Assembly (NCBI RefSeq): GCF_038050375.1
Contig: NZ_CP150886.1
Coordinates: 3,451,318-3,515,317 of the forward strand
Direction: 5' to 3'
Length of the DNA: 64,000 nucleotides
Origin: Okeanomitos corallinicola TIOX110
Lineage (GTDB): Bacteria > Cyanobacteriota > Cyanobacteriia > Cyanobacteriales > Nostocaceae
This document shows positions 1 to 8,740 of this stretch, in pieces. The notes below the pieces were generated by a model that had not been told where the DNA came from, made no database searches, and saw only the letters and a program-made list of their open reading frames with translations. Position 1 is the stretch's first letter, and each line of letters opens with the position of its first letter. A program made the position numbers and the translations under genes.

Positions 1-106
1 TAATTTTATCTTCTTTACTCATTTCTTCTAATTCATCAATTAAAGAAAGAGCCGCTTCTAGGTTGCCAGAAACGACTAATTCTCTTAGTTCTATTAATTC
101 TTCCAT
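1..106 (-). CDS. DUF29-like protein, N-terminal part (cut by window edge)
   Basis: The minus strand opens with ATG at 104-106 and stays open to the window edge, giving about 35 residues beginning MEELIELRELVVSGN and containing ELEEMSKEDKI. This acidic, leucine-rich N-terminus matches what I remember of cyanobacterial DUF29 proteins, which are small, often multicopy and without an established role. The rest of the gene lies outside the window. It sits downstream of, and on the same strand as, the toxin-antitoxin pair, 52 bp away. The family call rests on the N-terminal motif only. Confidence 0.6.
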   Translation of the reverse strand, partial: MEELIELRELVVSGNLEAALSLIDELEEMSKEDKI

Positions 107-158
107 TGCTCGCTCTCTCTTTGAAGTTTGCTATTTCTAGCATAACATTGCTCTCAAC

Positions 159-506
159 TCAATTACTTAAAATCCAGGTTGCCAGATTTATTTTAATTCG
201 CTCCAATCTTTCTACGGAAACTTCACCTATTTTACCCAGTAATATCTTTTCAGATACAACTGCTAACCGTGAGACTCTAACAACACTTTCTGACTTTAAG
301 CCTGTTTGTTTAAAATCCTGATCATTGGGTGTAATAATTTCATCAAGTCCAGTCAATTCTTGCCCTGTTTTAGTAGAAATCATACAAACTAGCCAATCAT
401 CATAACCGTTACTTAATGGCTTAATTAGAAGTGCTGGGCGTAATTTTCCAATTGTTAGGTCTGTTTGGGGAAATTTGAATAATACAATTTGACCTGCTAT
501 TGCCAT
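159..506 (-). CDS. MazF/PemK-type mRNA interferase toxin
   Basis: This 115-residue protein has the usual length of a PemK/MazF toxin. The N-terminus (GQIVLFKFPQTDLTIGKLRPALLI, residues 5-28) is the family's first beta strands with the conserved K-RPAL segment. LVCMIST (39-45) and SVVRVSRLAVVSEKILLGKIG (74-94) match the later core strands. Such toxins cleave cellular mRNA unless bound by the antitoxin. The start codon overlaps the 3' end of the upstream antitoxin gene by 10 bp, the normal translationally coupled arrangement. No inactivating change is visible, so the module may be active. Cleavage specificity cannot be read from the sequence. Confidence 0.85.
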   Translation of the reverse strand: MAIAGQIVLFKFPQTDLTIGKLRPALLIKPLSNGYDDWLVCMISTKTGQELTGLDEIITPNDQDFKQTGLKSESVVRVSRLAVVSEKILLGKIGEVSVERLERIKINLATWILSN

Positions 507-712
507 TTTTCTATAAGATCCGCTTCTGTGTATTCTGGGAGATGATCATTTTCTAAACCCCTCATGGCCTGTTCAAGAGAAAATTGATTCCATTCTTCAT
601 TTTCTGTATTATTCCTATTTGCTAACAGAGGTTTATAAAGTGTTAGTTTCTCTTCTCTCAATACTTCTCTAATCATTTCCTTAATCAAGGCTTTTAATTC
701 TTGAGTTTCCAT
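497..712 (-). CDS. Antitoxin of the MazF-like module
   Basis: This is a short acidic protein of about 71 residues starting METQELKALIKEMIREVLREE, with an amphipathic N-terminal helix, a middle segment and an acidic tail ending EADLIEKW. I start it at the internal ATG at 710-712 rather than nine codons upstream, because the helix and the usual family start fall there. It precedes and overlaps the toxin gene, which is the main evidence for an antitoxin role. I recognise no DNA-binding fold. A possible -10 element (TATTAT on the minus strand) lies at 727-732, about 15 bp upstream. Function is inferred from context. Confidence 0.7.
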   Translation of the reverse strand: METQELKALIKEMIREVLREEKLTLYKPLLANRNNTENEEWNQFSLEQAMRGLENDHLPEYTEADLIEKWQ

Positions 713-829
713 AATTTTACTTTCGTATAATATTCTCATTCTAGTAGATGAATGCTAACAAAAAGAGTAAGGGAATGCAAAATTACCTCCCCTACACTAA
801 TTGTTAATCAGTTATCAGAAATTACCAGC

Positions 830-2035
830 TTACGCTTCATCCAAAGCTGCAATACCAGGTAAAACCTTACCTTCTAACAACTCCAAACTAGCACCACCAC
901 CAGTAGAAATGTGGCTCATTTGATCAGCCAAACCTACCTTTTCCACAGCCGCTACAGAGTCACCACCACCGATAATAGTAGTTGTGCCGGTTTTACCAAT
1001 TTCTGCTAAAGTATGTGCGATCGCCTCAGTACCCGCAGCAAATTTATCAAACTCGAACACACCCATCGGACCATTCCAAATCACAGTCTTACAGTCAGCC
1101 AAAGCCGCTTGGAAAACCTTCACAGAGTCAGGCCCAATATCTAAACCCATACCATCAGCAGGGATATTTTCAATGCTGACAGTAGTAGCATTGGCATCAG
1201 GAGCAAACTTATCAGCGGAAACGATATCTGTAGGTAACAACAAAGCCACACCACGTTCCTTCGCCTTAGCTTCCAAAGCCTTAGCCAACTCTAACTTATC
1301 TTCTTCTACCAAAGACTTACCAACACTCAAACCACGGGCTTTGTAAAATGTGAAAATCATCCCACCACCGATGATTAACTTGTCACACTTTTCTAATAAG
1401 GTTTCAATTACACCAATTTTACTAGAAACCTTAGAACCACCGATAATAGCCGCCAAAGGACGTTTTGGTGCTTCAATTGCACTTTGTAAATATTGCAATT
1501 CCTTCTCAACCAAATAACCAGCTACAGAAGGTTTCAGGAACTTAGTCACACCTTCCGTAGAAGCATGAGCGCGGTGAGCAGTACCGAAAGCATCATTAAC
1601 ATAAAAATCAGCATTTGCAGCTAATTTCTTGGCAAACTCAGGATCGTTCTTTTCTTCTTCAGCATAGAAGCGCACATTTTCTAGTAACAGCACCTGGCCA
1701 TTTTGCAAAGCTGCAACCTTAGCAGCGACATCATCACCGATACAGTCATCGGTTTTGACAACTTCTTGTCCCAACAATTCAGAAAGGCGTTTAGCAACAG
1801 GAGTTAAACGTAACTTATCTTTAACTTCCCCTTTGGGACGGCCAAAATGACTTGCTAGAATGACCTTAGCTCCCTTCTGCGTCAAATCTTTCATCGTTGG
1901 CAGAGCCGCCCGAATCCGAGTATCGTCTGTAATATTGCCTTGATCATCCATAGGCACGTTAAAGTCTACCCGTACCAAGGCACGTTTGCCAGATACATCT
2001 GCCGCAGATAGATTTGCTAAACTTTTTTTCGACAC
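830..2035 (-). CDS. pgk: Phosphoglycerate kinase
   Basis: This 401-residue protein has the normal length for bacterial phosphoglycerate kinase, which interconverts 3-phosphoglycerate and 1,3-bisphosphoglycerate in glycolysis and the Calvin cycle. Visible signatures are the N-terminal substrate-binding motif RVDFNVP near residue 22, SHFGRPKG in the basic patch, [20 protein letters not shown], and the C-terminal nucleotide loop [10 protein letters not shown]. The protein is complete, cytosolic and intact. It is transcribed alone, divergently from the universal stress gene, with 89 bp between the two starts. Confidence 0.97.
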   Translation of the reverse strand: MSKKSLANLSAADVSGKRALVRVDFNVPMDDQGNITDDTRIRAALPTMKDLTQKGAKVILASHFGRPKGEVKDKLRLTPVAKRLSELLGQEVVKTDDCIGDDVAAKVAALQNGQVLLLENVRFYAEEEKNDPEFAKKLAANADFYVNDAFGTAHRAHASTEGVTKFLKPSVAGYLVEKELQYLQSAIEAPKRPLAAIIGGSKVSSKIGVIETLLEKCDKLIIGGGMIFTFYKARGLSVGKSLVEEDKLELAKALEAKAKERGVALLLPTDIVSADKFAPDANATTVSIENIPADGMGLDIGPDSVKVFQAALADCKTVIWNGPMGVFEFDKFAAGTEAIAHTLAEIGKTGTTTIIGGGDSVAAVEKVGLADQMSHISTGGGASLELLEGKVLPGIAALDEA

Positions 2036-2124
2036 AGATAAAACCTCCTGATTATCTTTTTGTTATCTTTTTGAAAGTATCTCCATCAAGATTTTACCGG
2101 AGTGCGGGGTGTCCCAGTGAGATT

Positions 2125-2532
2125 ATGTTTAAAACAGTTTTATTTCCAATTGATCAAAGTCGTGAAGCACGGGAAGCTGCTGACCTAGTTACCAAGGTAG
2201 TGCAACAGTGCAATAGTCGTCTGGTCTTGCTTTCTGTCGTCGAAGAACCAACGCCAGATGGGGATAATGGTACTCCTATGGTTTCCCCAGAAGCAGTAGC
2301 TAAACTTCTGGAAAATGCTCAGGCTTTATTTTCCCAGCAAGGTATCACTGCTGAAGTGATAGAAAAACAGGGTAAACCTGCTTTTACTATCTGTGATGTA
2401 GCTGATGAAGTAGGTGCAGATGTAATTATTATGGGTTGTCGTGGCTTAGGTTTGACTGATGATGGTGCAAACGATAGTGTGACAAACCGGGTAATTAATC
2501 TTTCACCTTGTCCTGTATTGGTTGTTCCGTAA
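2125..2532 (+). CDS. Universal stress protein (UspA family)
   Basis: From the ATG at 2125 this encodes 135 residues starting MFKTVLFPIDQSREAREAADLV, the family's first strand with the conserved acidic residue. An open frame extends 37 codons further upstream, but it runs into the pgk region and has no Usp character. The C-terminal nucleotide motif G-x2-G-x9-G-[ST] appears as GCRGLGLTDDGANDS, so the expected glycine before the serine is an aspartate. ATP binding may therefore be altered. The last strand is PCPVLVVP. Single-domain Usp proteins are cytosolic stress factors with poorly defined targets. Confidence 0.9.
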   Translation: MFKTVLFPIDQSREAREAADLVTKVVQQCNSRLVLLSVVEEPTPDGDNGTPMVSPEAVAKLLENAQALFSQQGITAEVIEKQGKPAFTICDVADEVGADVIIMGCRGLGLTDDGANDSVTNRVINLSPCPVLVVP

Positions 2533-2565
2533 TTGGTGATTGGTGATTGGTGATTGGTGATTGGG
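2532..2565. repeat. Tandem heptamer repeat (ATTGGTG)n
   Basis: Four full copies plus part of a fifth of the 7-mer ATTGGTG begin in the stop-codon region of the universal stress gene. Short tandem heptamers of this sort are a known feature of Nostocales genomes. No coding role is seen. The rest of the interval up to 2776 holds only a short palindromic fragment near 2605-2630 (CCGCGTAGCGTGCC) and no supported gene. Confidence 0.85.
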
Positions 2566-2776
2566 AAAAATAACTTAATGACCCATAACCAATGACTAAA
2601 TAGGGCTGACTGTCCGCGTAGCGTGCCGTCAGGCATATAAATCTCAAAACATTACAGGTAAACGGTTTTAGCCATTGTGACTTTCAAAAAGTGCCAGCTT
2701 TTATGAGGAGGGAACTCGAAAACCTTGCATTTAATTCCTGCTTCAAGGAAAAATTGTTCCCATCCAAATCTTGAAA

Positions 2777-2809
2777 CTGTCACCTGTCACCTGTCACCTG
2801 TCACCTGTC
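2777..2809. repeat. Tandem heptamer repeat (CTGTCAC)n overlapping the ictB stop
   Basis: About 4.7 copies of CTGTCAC run across the 3' end of ictB. On the minus strand the array encodes the last residues (TGDR) and the TGA stop at 2794-2796. The same heptamer, GGTGACA in reverse, recurs at 27851-27901 and 48897-48924. Confidence 0.9.
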
Positions 2810-4185
2810 TTATTGACTGGTCTCCAGTAACTAGCCACTAAAGCTACCATCAACCACCAGATAGTGTTAATTTCTGGACGATACCAAACAGTATCCACCA
2901 AACCGTGGGCAAGCATACCTAATAAAGCTGCGATCGCCCCAATTATCCACAAACCCTCTAAATTTCTCAATTCCCTTAACCGCTGCATTTGTGTAAATGC
3001 TGTATTAAAGGTGATAAACACTAACCACAAAAAACAACCTAAACCCACAAAACCCATTTCTACCGCTACTTCTAAGAAAATAGAATAGGCACTCAAAGCT
3101 GTATATTTTGGTTGTTGGTAAAGGGGGTAAATTTTATTAAAAGAATTGTGTCCAGGGCCAATACCGATAATTGGGCGATCGCCTATCATCTTAAATACCG
3201 CATCCCAAACATTACGCCGAAAATTATTACTACTGTCTTGACGATCTGCAAAAATACTCATTACCCGTAGACGCACAGGTTCTACAAAAATTATAGCCAG
3301 TAGTAATACACCAATTAAACTACCTGCCATAATTACCAGCGACCAAGTACGCCAAAAGGGGTTAAAATCCACACTCCACCAATAAACTAACAGCATTGCA
3401 GCCGCTAAAAGTGCTACTACCAAACCAATCCACCCACCTCGGCTATAAGTCAGCACCAAACAAGCAGTATTGACAAAAAACATTGTTAGTGATAAGGCTT
3501 TTCTGATCCACCCCTGCCAAGCAAAAATGGCTACCAAACTTAAAGCCACAGCGGCTATCAGATAACCTGCTAGTAAATTGGGATTACCTAAATAGCTGTA
3601 AACCCTGGTAGTTTTGGATAAAGGAGATTCTGGATCAACCCAAGTTGCCAAAGCGTCAGCGCCAAAAAACCATTGTCTAATGCCATAAACGCTGACAATT
3701 AGCGATATATGTAAATAAACAGTAATTAACCAAGAACGAAAACGAGAAAACCTTAATACCCTCGCACATACAAAAAAAAGTAGTATGTATAGTGATAAAA
3801 CCGCTAAATCCTTCAGAGCCGCCGATTTTACAGGAGATAAAGCCGTTGCGACAGCAGCGACCAACCAGTAGAGTAATACCAAAAAATGAATAGGAGTAAC
3901 AAAGGGTACATTTACAGCAGCTGTATCATCACACAAAGTCAGTAAAAACCAGAATCCTATAGTAGCCACCAACAAAACCAGTATGAGACTACTGGAAGCA
4001 AAAGGAGCAAAACCATAGACAAGACTCAGGAGTAAGGCTGCTATTGTATCTCCCCACTGCATTAAAATACTGCTTTGTCGCCAAGGCTTTAAAATTCCTA
4101 CTACTAATCTATGTAGATAACTACCTTCTAGATATTCTTTCAGCGGTAAAGAGGATAAAGTTAATCTTTCCCAAACTAAGTTCAT
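2794..4185 (-). CDS. ictB: IctB family membrane protein (O-antigen-ligase-like)
   Basis: A strongly hydrophobic protein of about 463 residues with some ten or more membrane segments and the Wzy/O-antigen ligase signature near the C-terminus (RPIIGIGPGHNSFNKIYP). The N-terminus, MNLVWERLTLSSLPLKEYLEGSYLHRL split over two segments, resembles cyanobacterial IctB. I therefore place the start at the ATG at 4183-4185, six codons inside the longest frame. IctB was first linked to bicarbonate accumulation, but a direct transport role is doubtful and the fold is that of polysaccharide ligases. The stop codon lies inside a tandem heptamer repeat, so the C-terminal residues are repeat-encoded. Confidence 0.85.
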   Translation of the reverse strand: MNLVWERLTLSSLPLKEYLEGSYLHRLVVGILKPWRQSSILMQWGDTIAALLLSLVYGFAPFASSSLILVLLVATIGFWFLLTLCDDTAAVNVPFVTPIHFLVLLYWLVAAVATALSPVKSAALKDLAVLSLYILLFFVCARVLRFSRFRSWLITVYLHISLIVSVYGIRQWFFGADALATWVDPESPLSKTTRVYSYLGNPNLLAGYLIAAVALSLVAIFAWQGWIRKALSLTMFFVNTACLVLTYSRGGWIGLVVALLAAAMLLVYWWSVDFNPFWRTWSLVIMAGSLIGVLLLAIIFVEPVRLRVMSIFADRQDSSNNFRRNVWDAVFKMIGDRPIIGIGPGHNSFNKIYPLYQQPKYTALSAYSIFLEVAVEMGFVGLGCFLWLVFITFNTAFTQMQRLRELRNLEGLWIIGAIAALLGMLAHGLVDTVWYRPEINTIWWLMVALVASYWRPVNKTGDR

Positions 4186-4329
4186 AAAAAATTCTGTTAC
4201 CAACTAATGCCTAATTTACTTAACTCGGACTTGATGATCATCTTGGTTGTTATCAACTTAATACAAAAATGATATCCAAAATTAACAGTTAATCATGTCC
4301 GATGTCTAGAATTAGGTAGATTGGTCAAT

Positions 4330-4357
4330 GTAGAGACTTTTAATATAACGTCTCTAC
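4330..4357. repeat. Inverted repeat (GTAGAGAC...GTCTCTAC)
   Basis: A perfect 8-bp stem, GTAGAGAC/GTCTCTAC, encloses a 12-nt AT-rich loop. It lies in the gap between the divergent ictB side and the histidine-kinase-like gene. It resembles dispersed TGTAGAGACG palindromes common in cyanobacterial intergenic DNA. No T-tract follows, so I do not call it a terminator. Confidence 0.6.
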
Positions 4358-4405
4358 AATTTCTAGTAGATATGCTTAGAGAACTCCACAAAAAAGATGA
4401 TCCAA

Positions 4406-4470
4406 TCTTGTGGGATGGGCATCTTGCCCGTCCTTGTATTATTAGCGGGCAAGATGCCCGCACCACAAGA
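4406..4470. repeat. Long inverted repeat built on GGGCATCTTGCCC
   Basis: Two arms of about 25 nt (4406-4430 and 4446-4470) are reverse complements with roughly three mismatches, enclosing a 15-nt spacer. Each arm contains the core GGGCATCTTGCCC, itself able to form a small hairpin. The same core flanked by GTGGTGC occurs once more at 22664-22687. This looks like a dispersed palindromic element. An open frame across it on the plus strand is treated as spurious. Confidence 0.8.
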
Positions 4471-4502
4471 AATTTTGGGATATTTTTTTAATTGGCAGTC
4501 TC

Positions 4503-6059
4503 TTAATGAATATTATCACCAGTATTTACAGCTTGTAATGGTAAAGAAACCAGATAGCGGTATCCTGACTGTGCTGAACCTTGCAGAGAAATTTCTCCCC
4601 CATGAAGTTCAGCTAGTTGACAGCTAAGTAATAAACCTAGTTTTTCACGAGACATATTAGCACAACTACTACTGAAATTATGATCTAAACCATTATTATC
4701 AACTGCAAATTCTTCTTTGGAGAAATTTGGGGAAATCTCCACAACACTTCCTTCCCGATGATTATTTTCTTGGGGATTAAATTGTTTTGAGTTCTCAAAA
4801 ATATTCCCAATTAACAAAGAATCAACGGGTAAATAAGAATCCATTTCCGATATCACTTCTCCTAACCAGGGATGAGACACCCAAATAGTCATGCACAGGT
4901 TGTTTTCTTTATAAGAAATATGAACATGAACAATACTGCCCGTGGGAGAAAGTTGTACCATGCTATATAATAGATGATAAACAATTTGTTTTACCTTATC
5001 TTTATCCAAAGACCAAAGACGATTATGTCCTGGTTCTACAGATAGACGAATATCCTGCTCACGACGAGTAGCTACTTCTGATAGAGTTTTGATAGCTTGT
5101 TGACAAAGCATTTCAATATCTACAGAACTAAGATTGACTGAATTTGAATTGGTTGTTAATGTCCCTAGTTCGTTGATTTCATTGACTAGAGAAAGTAAGT
5201 ATTTTCCACTATGTTGGATAATCTCTAGATATTCTCGCTGTTTACTGGTTAAAGGCCCATAAATTTCCCGTCCGAGAACACTTGTCATTCCCAGTACAGA
5301 TGTTAAAGGTGTACGTAACTCCTGGGTTAATTTGTCTAAGAGTTCTAATTTTAATTGCTGACTAGAATTAGTTCCTGCATTAATCACAGGTGGCGCAAAT
5401 TTCAAATGAATTTCTTTCTCTTCCTGTAGTGGTAAATGGGGAATACTATTAGTGGAAAAACTACTCGTTGGACTTTTCAGAGATTGATTTTGCAAAAATC
5501 TGTTGCGCTCAAATTCACTCATGCTCCAACGCGCAATAATTTGCAAAAAAGCCATTTCTTGTTCTGTAAAATGGCGTGGATTACGTTCCATTACTGCTAA
5601 CGTACCTAAACACCACCCGTTTACATCTATCAGTGGTACGCCTAAGTAGGAACGAATACCATATTTTTTTACTAACTTACTATTACATATCAGAGGATCT
5701 GTGGTTGTATTAGTATCATTAATAACTAATATTTGAGAACTTTCTACCACTTGAGAGCAAAAAGAATCCCGACGTAATAATTGCCGTTTCTGAGCTAAAT
5801 CATTCATCAGTCCTAATCTTGATAAACCTACTGATGATGTAAACCAGTGATTTTCCTGATCTATAAATCCCAAAATAGAAATTTCTGCCGTTAGAAAATG
5901 AGCCGCAGTTTGAGTAGCTTCTTCAAATACAGGAATTGTTTCTGATTGTCGCAAACCCAATTCTGACAATACTTGAATCCGTTGCTGCTCTTTGGTTTCT
6001 AAATAATTCCAACCATCATCAGGGATAAATAATTGGTTTTTAGGTTCTATCATTACCAT
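4503..6059 (-). CDS. GAF-domain histidine-kinase-like protein, probably catalytically degenerate
   Basis: The 518 residues hold an N-terminal GAF domain (about 30-178; RSYLGVPLI and CLGTLAVMERNPRHFT are typical), a linker, a HisKA-like dimerisation segment (about 236-300) and a weak ATPase-like C-terminus. In the H-box the phospho-acceptor histidine is Gln246 (KLTQELRTPL instead of SHELRTPL), encoded by CAG at 5322-5324. The N-box asparagine is not recognisable (KQIVYHLLYSMVQLSPTGS), and no clear DxGxG box is visible. The last 40 residues keep an echo of the kinase fold (LAELHGGEISLQG). It may act as a scaffold or allosteric partner. No response regulator is adjacent. A second possible start is the ATG two codons downstream (6051-6053). 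Confidence 0.85.
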   Translation of the reverse strand: MVMIEPKNQLFIPDDGWNYLETKEQQRIQVLSELGLRQSETIPVFEEATQTAAHFLTAEISILGFIDQENHWFTSSVGLSRLGLMNDLAQKRQLLRRDSFCSQVVESSQILVINDTNTTTDPLICNSKLVKKYGIRSYLGVPLIDVNGWCLGTLAVMERNPRHFTEQEMAFLQIIARWSMSEFERNRFLQNQSLKSPTSSFSTNSIPHLPLQEEKEIHLKFAPPVINAGTNSSQQLKLELLDKLTQELRTPLTSVLGMTSVLGREIYGPLTSKQREYLEIIQHSGKYLLSLVNEINELGTLTTNSNSVNLSSVDIEMLCQQAIKTLSEVATRREQDIRLSVEPGHNRLWSLDKDKVKQIVYHLLYSMVQLSPTGSIVHVHISYKENNLCMTIWVSHPWLGEVISEMDSYLPVDSLLIGNIFENSKQFNPQENNHREGSVVEISPNFSKEEFAVDNNGLDHNFSSSCANMSREKLGLLLSCQLAELHGGEISLQGSAQSGYRYLVSLPLQAVNTGDNIH

Positions 6060-6535
6060 TGATACCTTAATAGTTCTTAGATAGTATAAGTTTTGTAATC
6101 ACTGGAATGGGATTACTATTTCCTATTTTTTAGGATTCCCCAATTTCATCATTGATTAACAATTTTGAACTTTTTTTTGCCTTGAGCAATTTTTGTCTAA
6201 ACATAAACTAGAGGATGAAATTTAGTAGCATTTTTTTTAATAACATCCGTAAATTAAGGGATATAATAAAAATACTGGTAATTGGTTTTGATAAAAATTT
6301 CAGAATTTTTACTGTGGTTTTGAACTCAAAAAAGTTCTGAGTTCAGAATTTCTGGTTTTTTAGGGGTTATAGGTAAATATTATCACTTTTGATCAAAAAT
6401 TATTTATGTTACTTTTCATTAAGTATATTGCTTTTCTGACAATTTTTTTCAAATTAAAGGTGTGTATAAAATGGAGAAGGTATTATATTTTATAAGGTAT
6501 TCCCAAATTCCCAATTACACCGAGTGAGAACTTAA
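6060..6535. other. Long intergenic region upstream of the EPS/exosortase locus
   Basis: This 476-bp AT-rich gap lies between two divergent genes and must hold promoters for both. It has no supported ORF and several poly-T and poly-A runs. A short duplicated phrase, TTCCCAAATTCCCAATT, occurs near 6499. I cannot assign a promoter or operator with confidence. Confidence 0.5.
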
Positions 6536-7678
6536 ATGACTATTAAAGTTCCTTTTGTAGACCTAAATTTACAGCATCTACCGATTCAATCTCAGCTACA
6601 AGCAGCAATTCAAGATGTAGTCACCAAAGGAGACTTTATTTTAGGACAAGCTGTATCCGAATTTGAAGGGGCTTTTGCCGCAGCATCTGGGACAAAATAT
6701 GGAATTGGTGTAGCTTCTGGCACAGATGCGATCGCCCTGGGTTTACAAGCTTGTAGCATCGGTGCTGGGGATGAGGTCATCTTACCATCTAATACTTTCA
6801 TTGCCACTTTAATTGGTGTAGTCAATGCCGGAGCTAAACCAATCTTAGTAGATTGTCATCCGCAAACAGCCCTAATTGATTTAGAAGCAGCTGCTAAAGC
6901 AATTACACCACAAACCAAAGCCATCATTCCCGTACATCTCTATGGGCAAATGGTATCACCCAGTCAATTATTAGACTTTGCAAATACTTATAAAATCTTG
7001 ATTTTTGAGGATGCGGCCCAAGCACATTTAGCAGAAAAAGAAGGATATACAGCCGGTTCAATAGGTTTAGCAGCTGCCTTTAGTTTTTACCCCAGTAAGA
7101 ATTTAGGAGCTTTTGGGGATGGGGGAATTGTCCTCACTTCAGATGCCAATGTAGCTAAAAAAATGCGGAGTTTACGAAACTATGGTTCATCTCAAAAGTA
7201 TGTACACATAGAACCGGGAACTAATAGCCGCCTCGATACCTTACAAGCAGCAGTATTAAACCAAAAATTACCTTACATATCTCAGTGGAATAGCGATCGC
7301 CTAACCATTGCTCAGATGTATGATAGAGAACTAGCACCTTTAGCCTCTGCTGGTATTTTGCCCATGGAAAACCAAAGTGGTACAGGACACATATATCATC
7401 TTTATGTGATTAAAATTGATGATTCTTGCCATCTGGAACGTCAACAAATACAAGAAAAATTAATGGTAGCGGGAATTCAAACCGGCATACATTATCCCAT
7501 TCCTTGTCATCTCCAACCTGCTTTTACTTACTTAGGTTATCAACCAGGAGATTTTCCCCAAGCCGAAAAACTATCTCAACAAATATTATCCCTACCTATG
7601 TATCCCGGTTTAACCGCAAGCCAAATCACAGAAGTTATCAATGCTATGAGTTCAATTATTAAGGATAGCAAAAATTAA
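6536..7678 (+). CDS. DegT/DnrJ/EryC1/StrS-family sugar aminotransferase
   Basis: This 380-residue PLP enzyme has standard length. The PLP lysine is Lys188 in SFYPSKNLGAFGDGG, the pyridine-binding Asp159 is in FEDAAQAH, and GVASGTDAIALGL forms the phosphate cup region. RNYGSSQKY and SRLDTLQAA are later family motifs. The family transaminates nucleotide-linked keto-sugars to make amino sugars for surface polysaccharides or glycosides. It is the first gene of a same-strand run into the exosortase and polysaccharide export genes, 70 bp before the exosortase, which supports a role in the same polymer. The exact sugar substrate is unknown. Confidence 0.93.
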   Translation: MTIKVPFVDLNLQHLPIQSQLQAAIQDVVTKGDFILGQAVSEFEGAFAAASGTKYGIGVASGTDAIALGLQACSIGAGDEVILPSNTFIATLIGVVNAGAKPILVDCHPQTALIDLEAAAKAITPQTKAIIPVHLYGQMVSPSQLLDFANTYKILIFEDAAQAHLAEKEGYTAGSIGLAAAFSFYPSKNLGAFGDGGIVLTSDANVAKKMRSLRNYGSSQKYVHIEPGTNSRLDTLQAAVLNQKLPYISQWNSDRLTIAQMYDRELAPLASAGILPMENQSGTGHIYHLYVIKIDDSCHLERQQIQEKLMVAGIQTGIHYPIPCHLQPAFTYLGYQPGDFPQAEKLSQQILSLPMYPGLTASQITEVINAMSSIIKDSKN

Positions 7679-7748
7679 TTTCAGATCACACAATTACTCC
7701 GATAAAATCAGTAATTTTCGATCACAACCTAGAATTTAAAATTAAATT

Positions 7749-8654
7749 ATGACAACTCAACAACCAATTCAAAACCGTAACCCAGCCCTACTCCTTAATA
7801 TAGGCATCTTAAGTATTTTAACCTTACTTTATGCTCCCATCTTGCTACATTGGGTAGATGGTTGGCTACACAAAACCATCAGTATAGAACATGAGTATTT
7901 CAGTCACGGAATGATTGGTTTACCATTCGCTGGTTACTTAGCTTGGATAAATCGAAAACAATGGCAACGTCTGCCCAACGTAACCAATCCTGTCAGCATT
8001 GGCTTATTTGTCATAGGTGCAATTTTCTATCTCAGTGGTGTAGCTGAATGGGTTAATCTTTCCTTACCAATAATTCTATCAGGACTATGTTTGTACTTTA
8101 AAGGTATACCAGGCTTAAAATTGCAAGGATTTTCTCTGCTATTGGTATTTTTAGCCACGCCAACAGCACTACCTTATTTGATAGCTCCCTATACTTTTCC
8201 TCTACAAAGCTTTATTGCCAGTACAGCAGCCTTCATCTTGAACCAGTTTGATATGAAAGTTGTCGTAGATGGCATTAATTTATATGTAGGGGGACGGATA
8301 GTAGAAGTAGCACCCTATTGTGCAGGATTGAAAATGTTATTTACTACCCTTTACGTCGGATTAATATTACTACATTGGACAGAATCCTTATCTTCACGTC
8401 GTGTAACTTGGAGTTTTTTAACTATTGCCGCAGTGATCAGCGTTACTGCTAATATCATTCGTAATACCTTATTGACCTTGTTTCACGGTACAGGCCAAGA
8501 AGGAGCTTTTACTTGGTTACATGACAGTTGGGGTGGCGATGTTTATTCTGGGTGTATGCTTTTGTTACTCATACCATTACTTAATTGGCTCAATAGTAGT
8601 TTTACACAAACATCACCAATGCAATTAGAAGAAGAAGTAAACAGCAACGACTAA
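7749..8654 (+). CDS. crtB: Cyanoexosortase B (membrane transpeptidase-like sorting enzyme)
   Basis: A polytopic membrane protein of 301 residues with about eight hydrophobic segments. The exosortase catalytic triad is visible: Cys191 in VAPYCAGLKM, Arg238 in ANIIRNTLL and His258 in WLHDSWGG. Exosortases process proteins with a C-terminal PEP-CTERM-like signal and are typically encoded with exopolysaccharide genes. The variant B call rests on the following gene, which resembles the cyanoexosortase B partner protein. The symbol here means cyanoexosortase B, not phytoene synthase. No PEP-CTERM substrate gene is seen in this window. Confidence 0.88.
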   Translation: MTTQQPIQNRNPALLLNIGILSILTLLYAPILLHWVDGWLHKTISIEHEYFSHGMIGLPFAGYLAWINRKQWQRLPNVTNPVSIGLFVIGAIFYLSGVAEWVNLSLPIILSGLCLYFKGIPGLKLQGFSLLLVFLATPTALPYLIAPYTFPLQSFIASTAAFILNQFDMKVVVDGINLYVGGRIVEVAPYCAGLKMLFTTLYVGLILLHWTESLSSRRVTWSFLTIAAVISVTANIIRNTLLTLFHGTGQEGAFTWLHDSWGGDVYSGCMLLLLIPLLNWLNSSFTQTSPMQLEEEVNSND

Positions 8655-8740
8655 ACTCCTGTAGTTGCAACCTGTTAAAAAAGCAAATATTCACTCACCT
8701 TATTTAGCAAAATTATGACAATATGTGAGATATCTTACTA

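Noticed and set aside
106-321. 71-codon open frame on the plus strand near the window start
   Set aside because: It is antisense to the MazF-like toxin gene, which has strong family support.
4397-4627. 76-codon open frame on the plus strand across the inverted repeat
   Set aside because: Half of it is the GGGCATCTTGCCC repeat and the rest is antisense to the histidine-kinase-like gene; no protein-like pattern.
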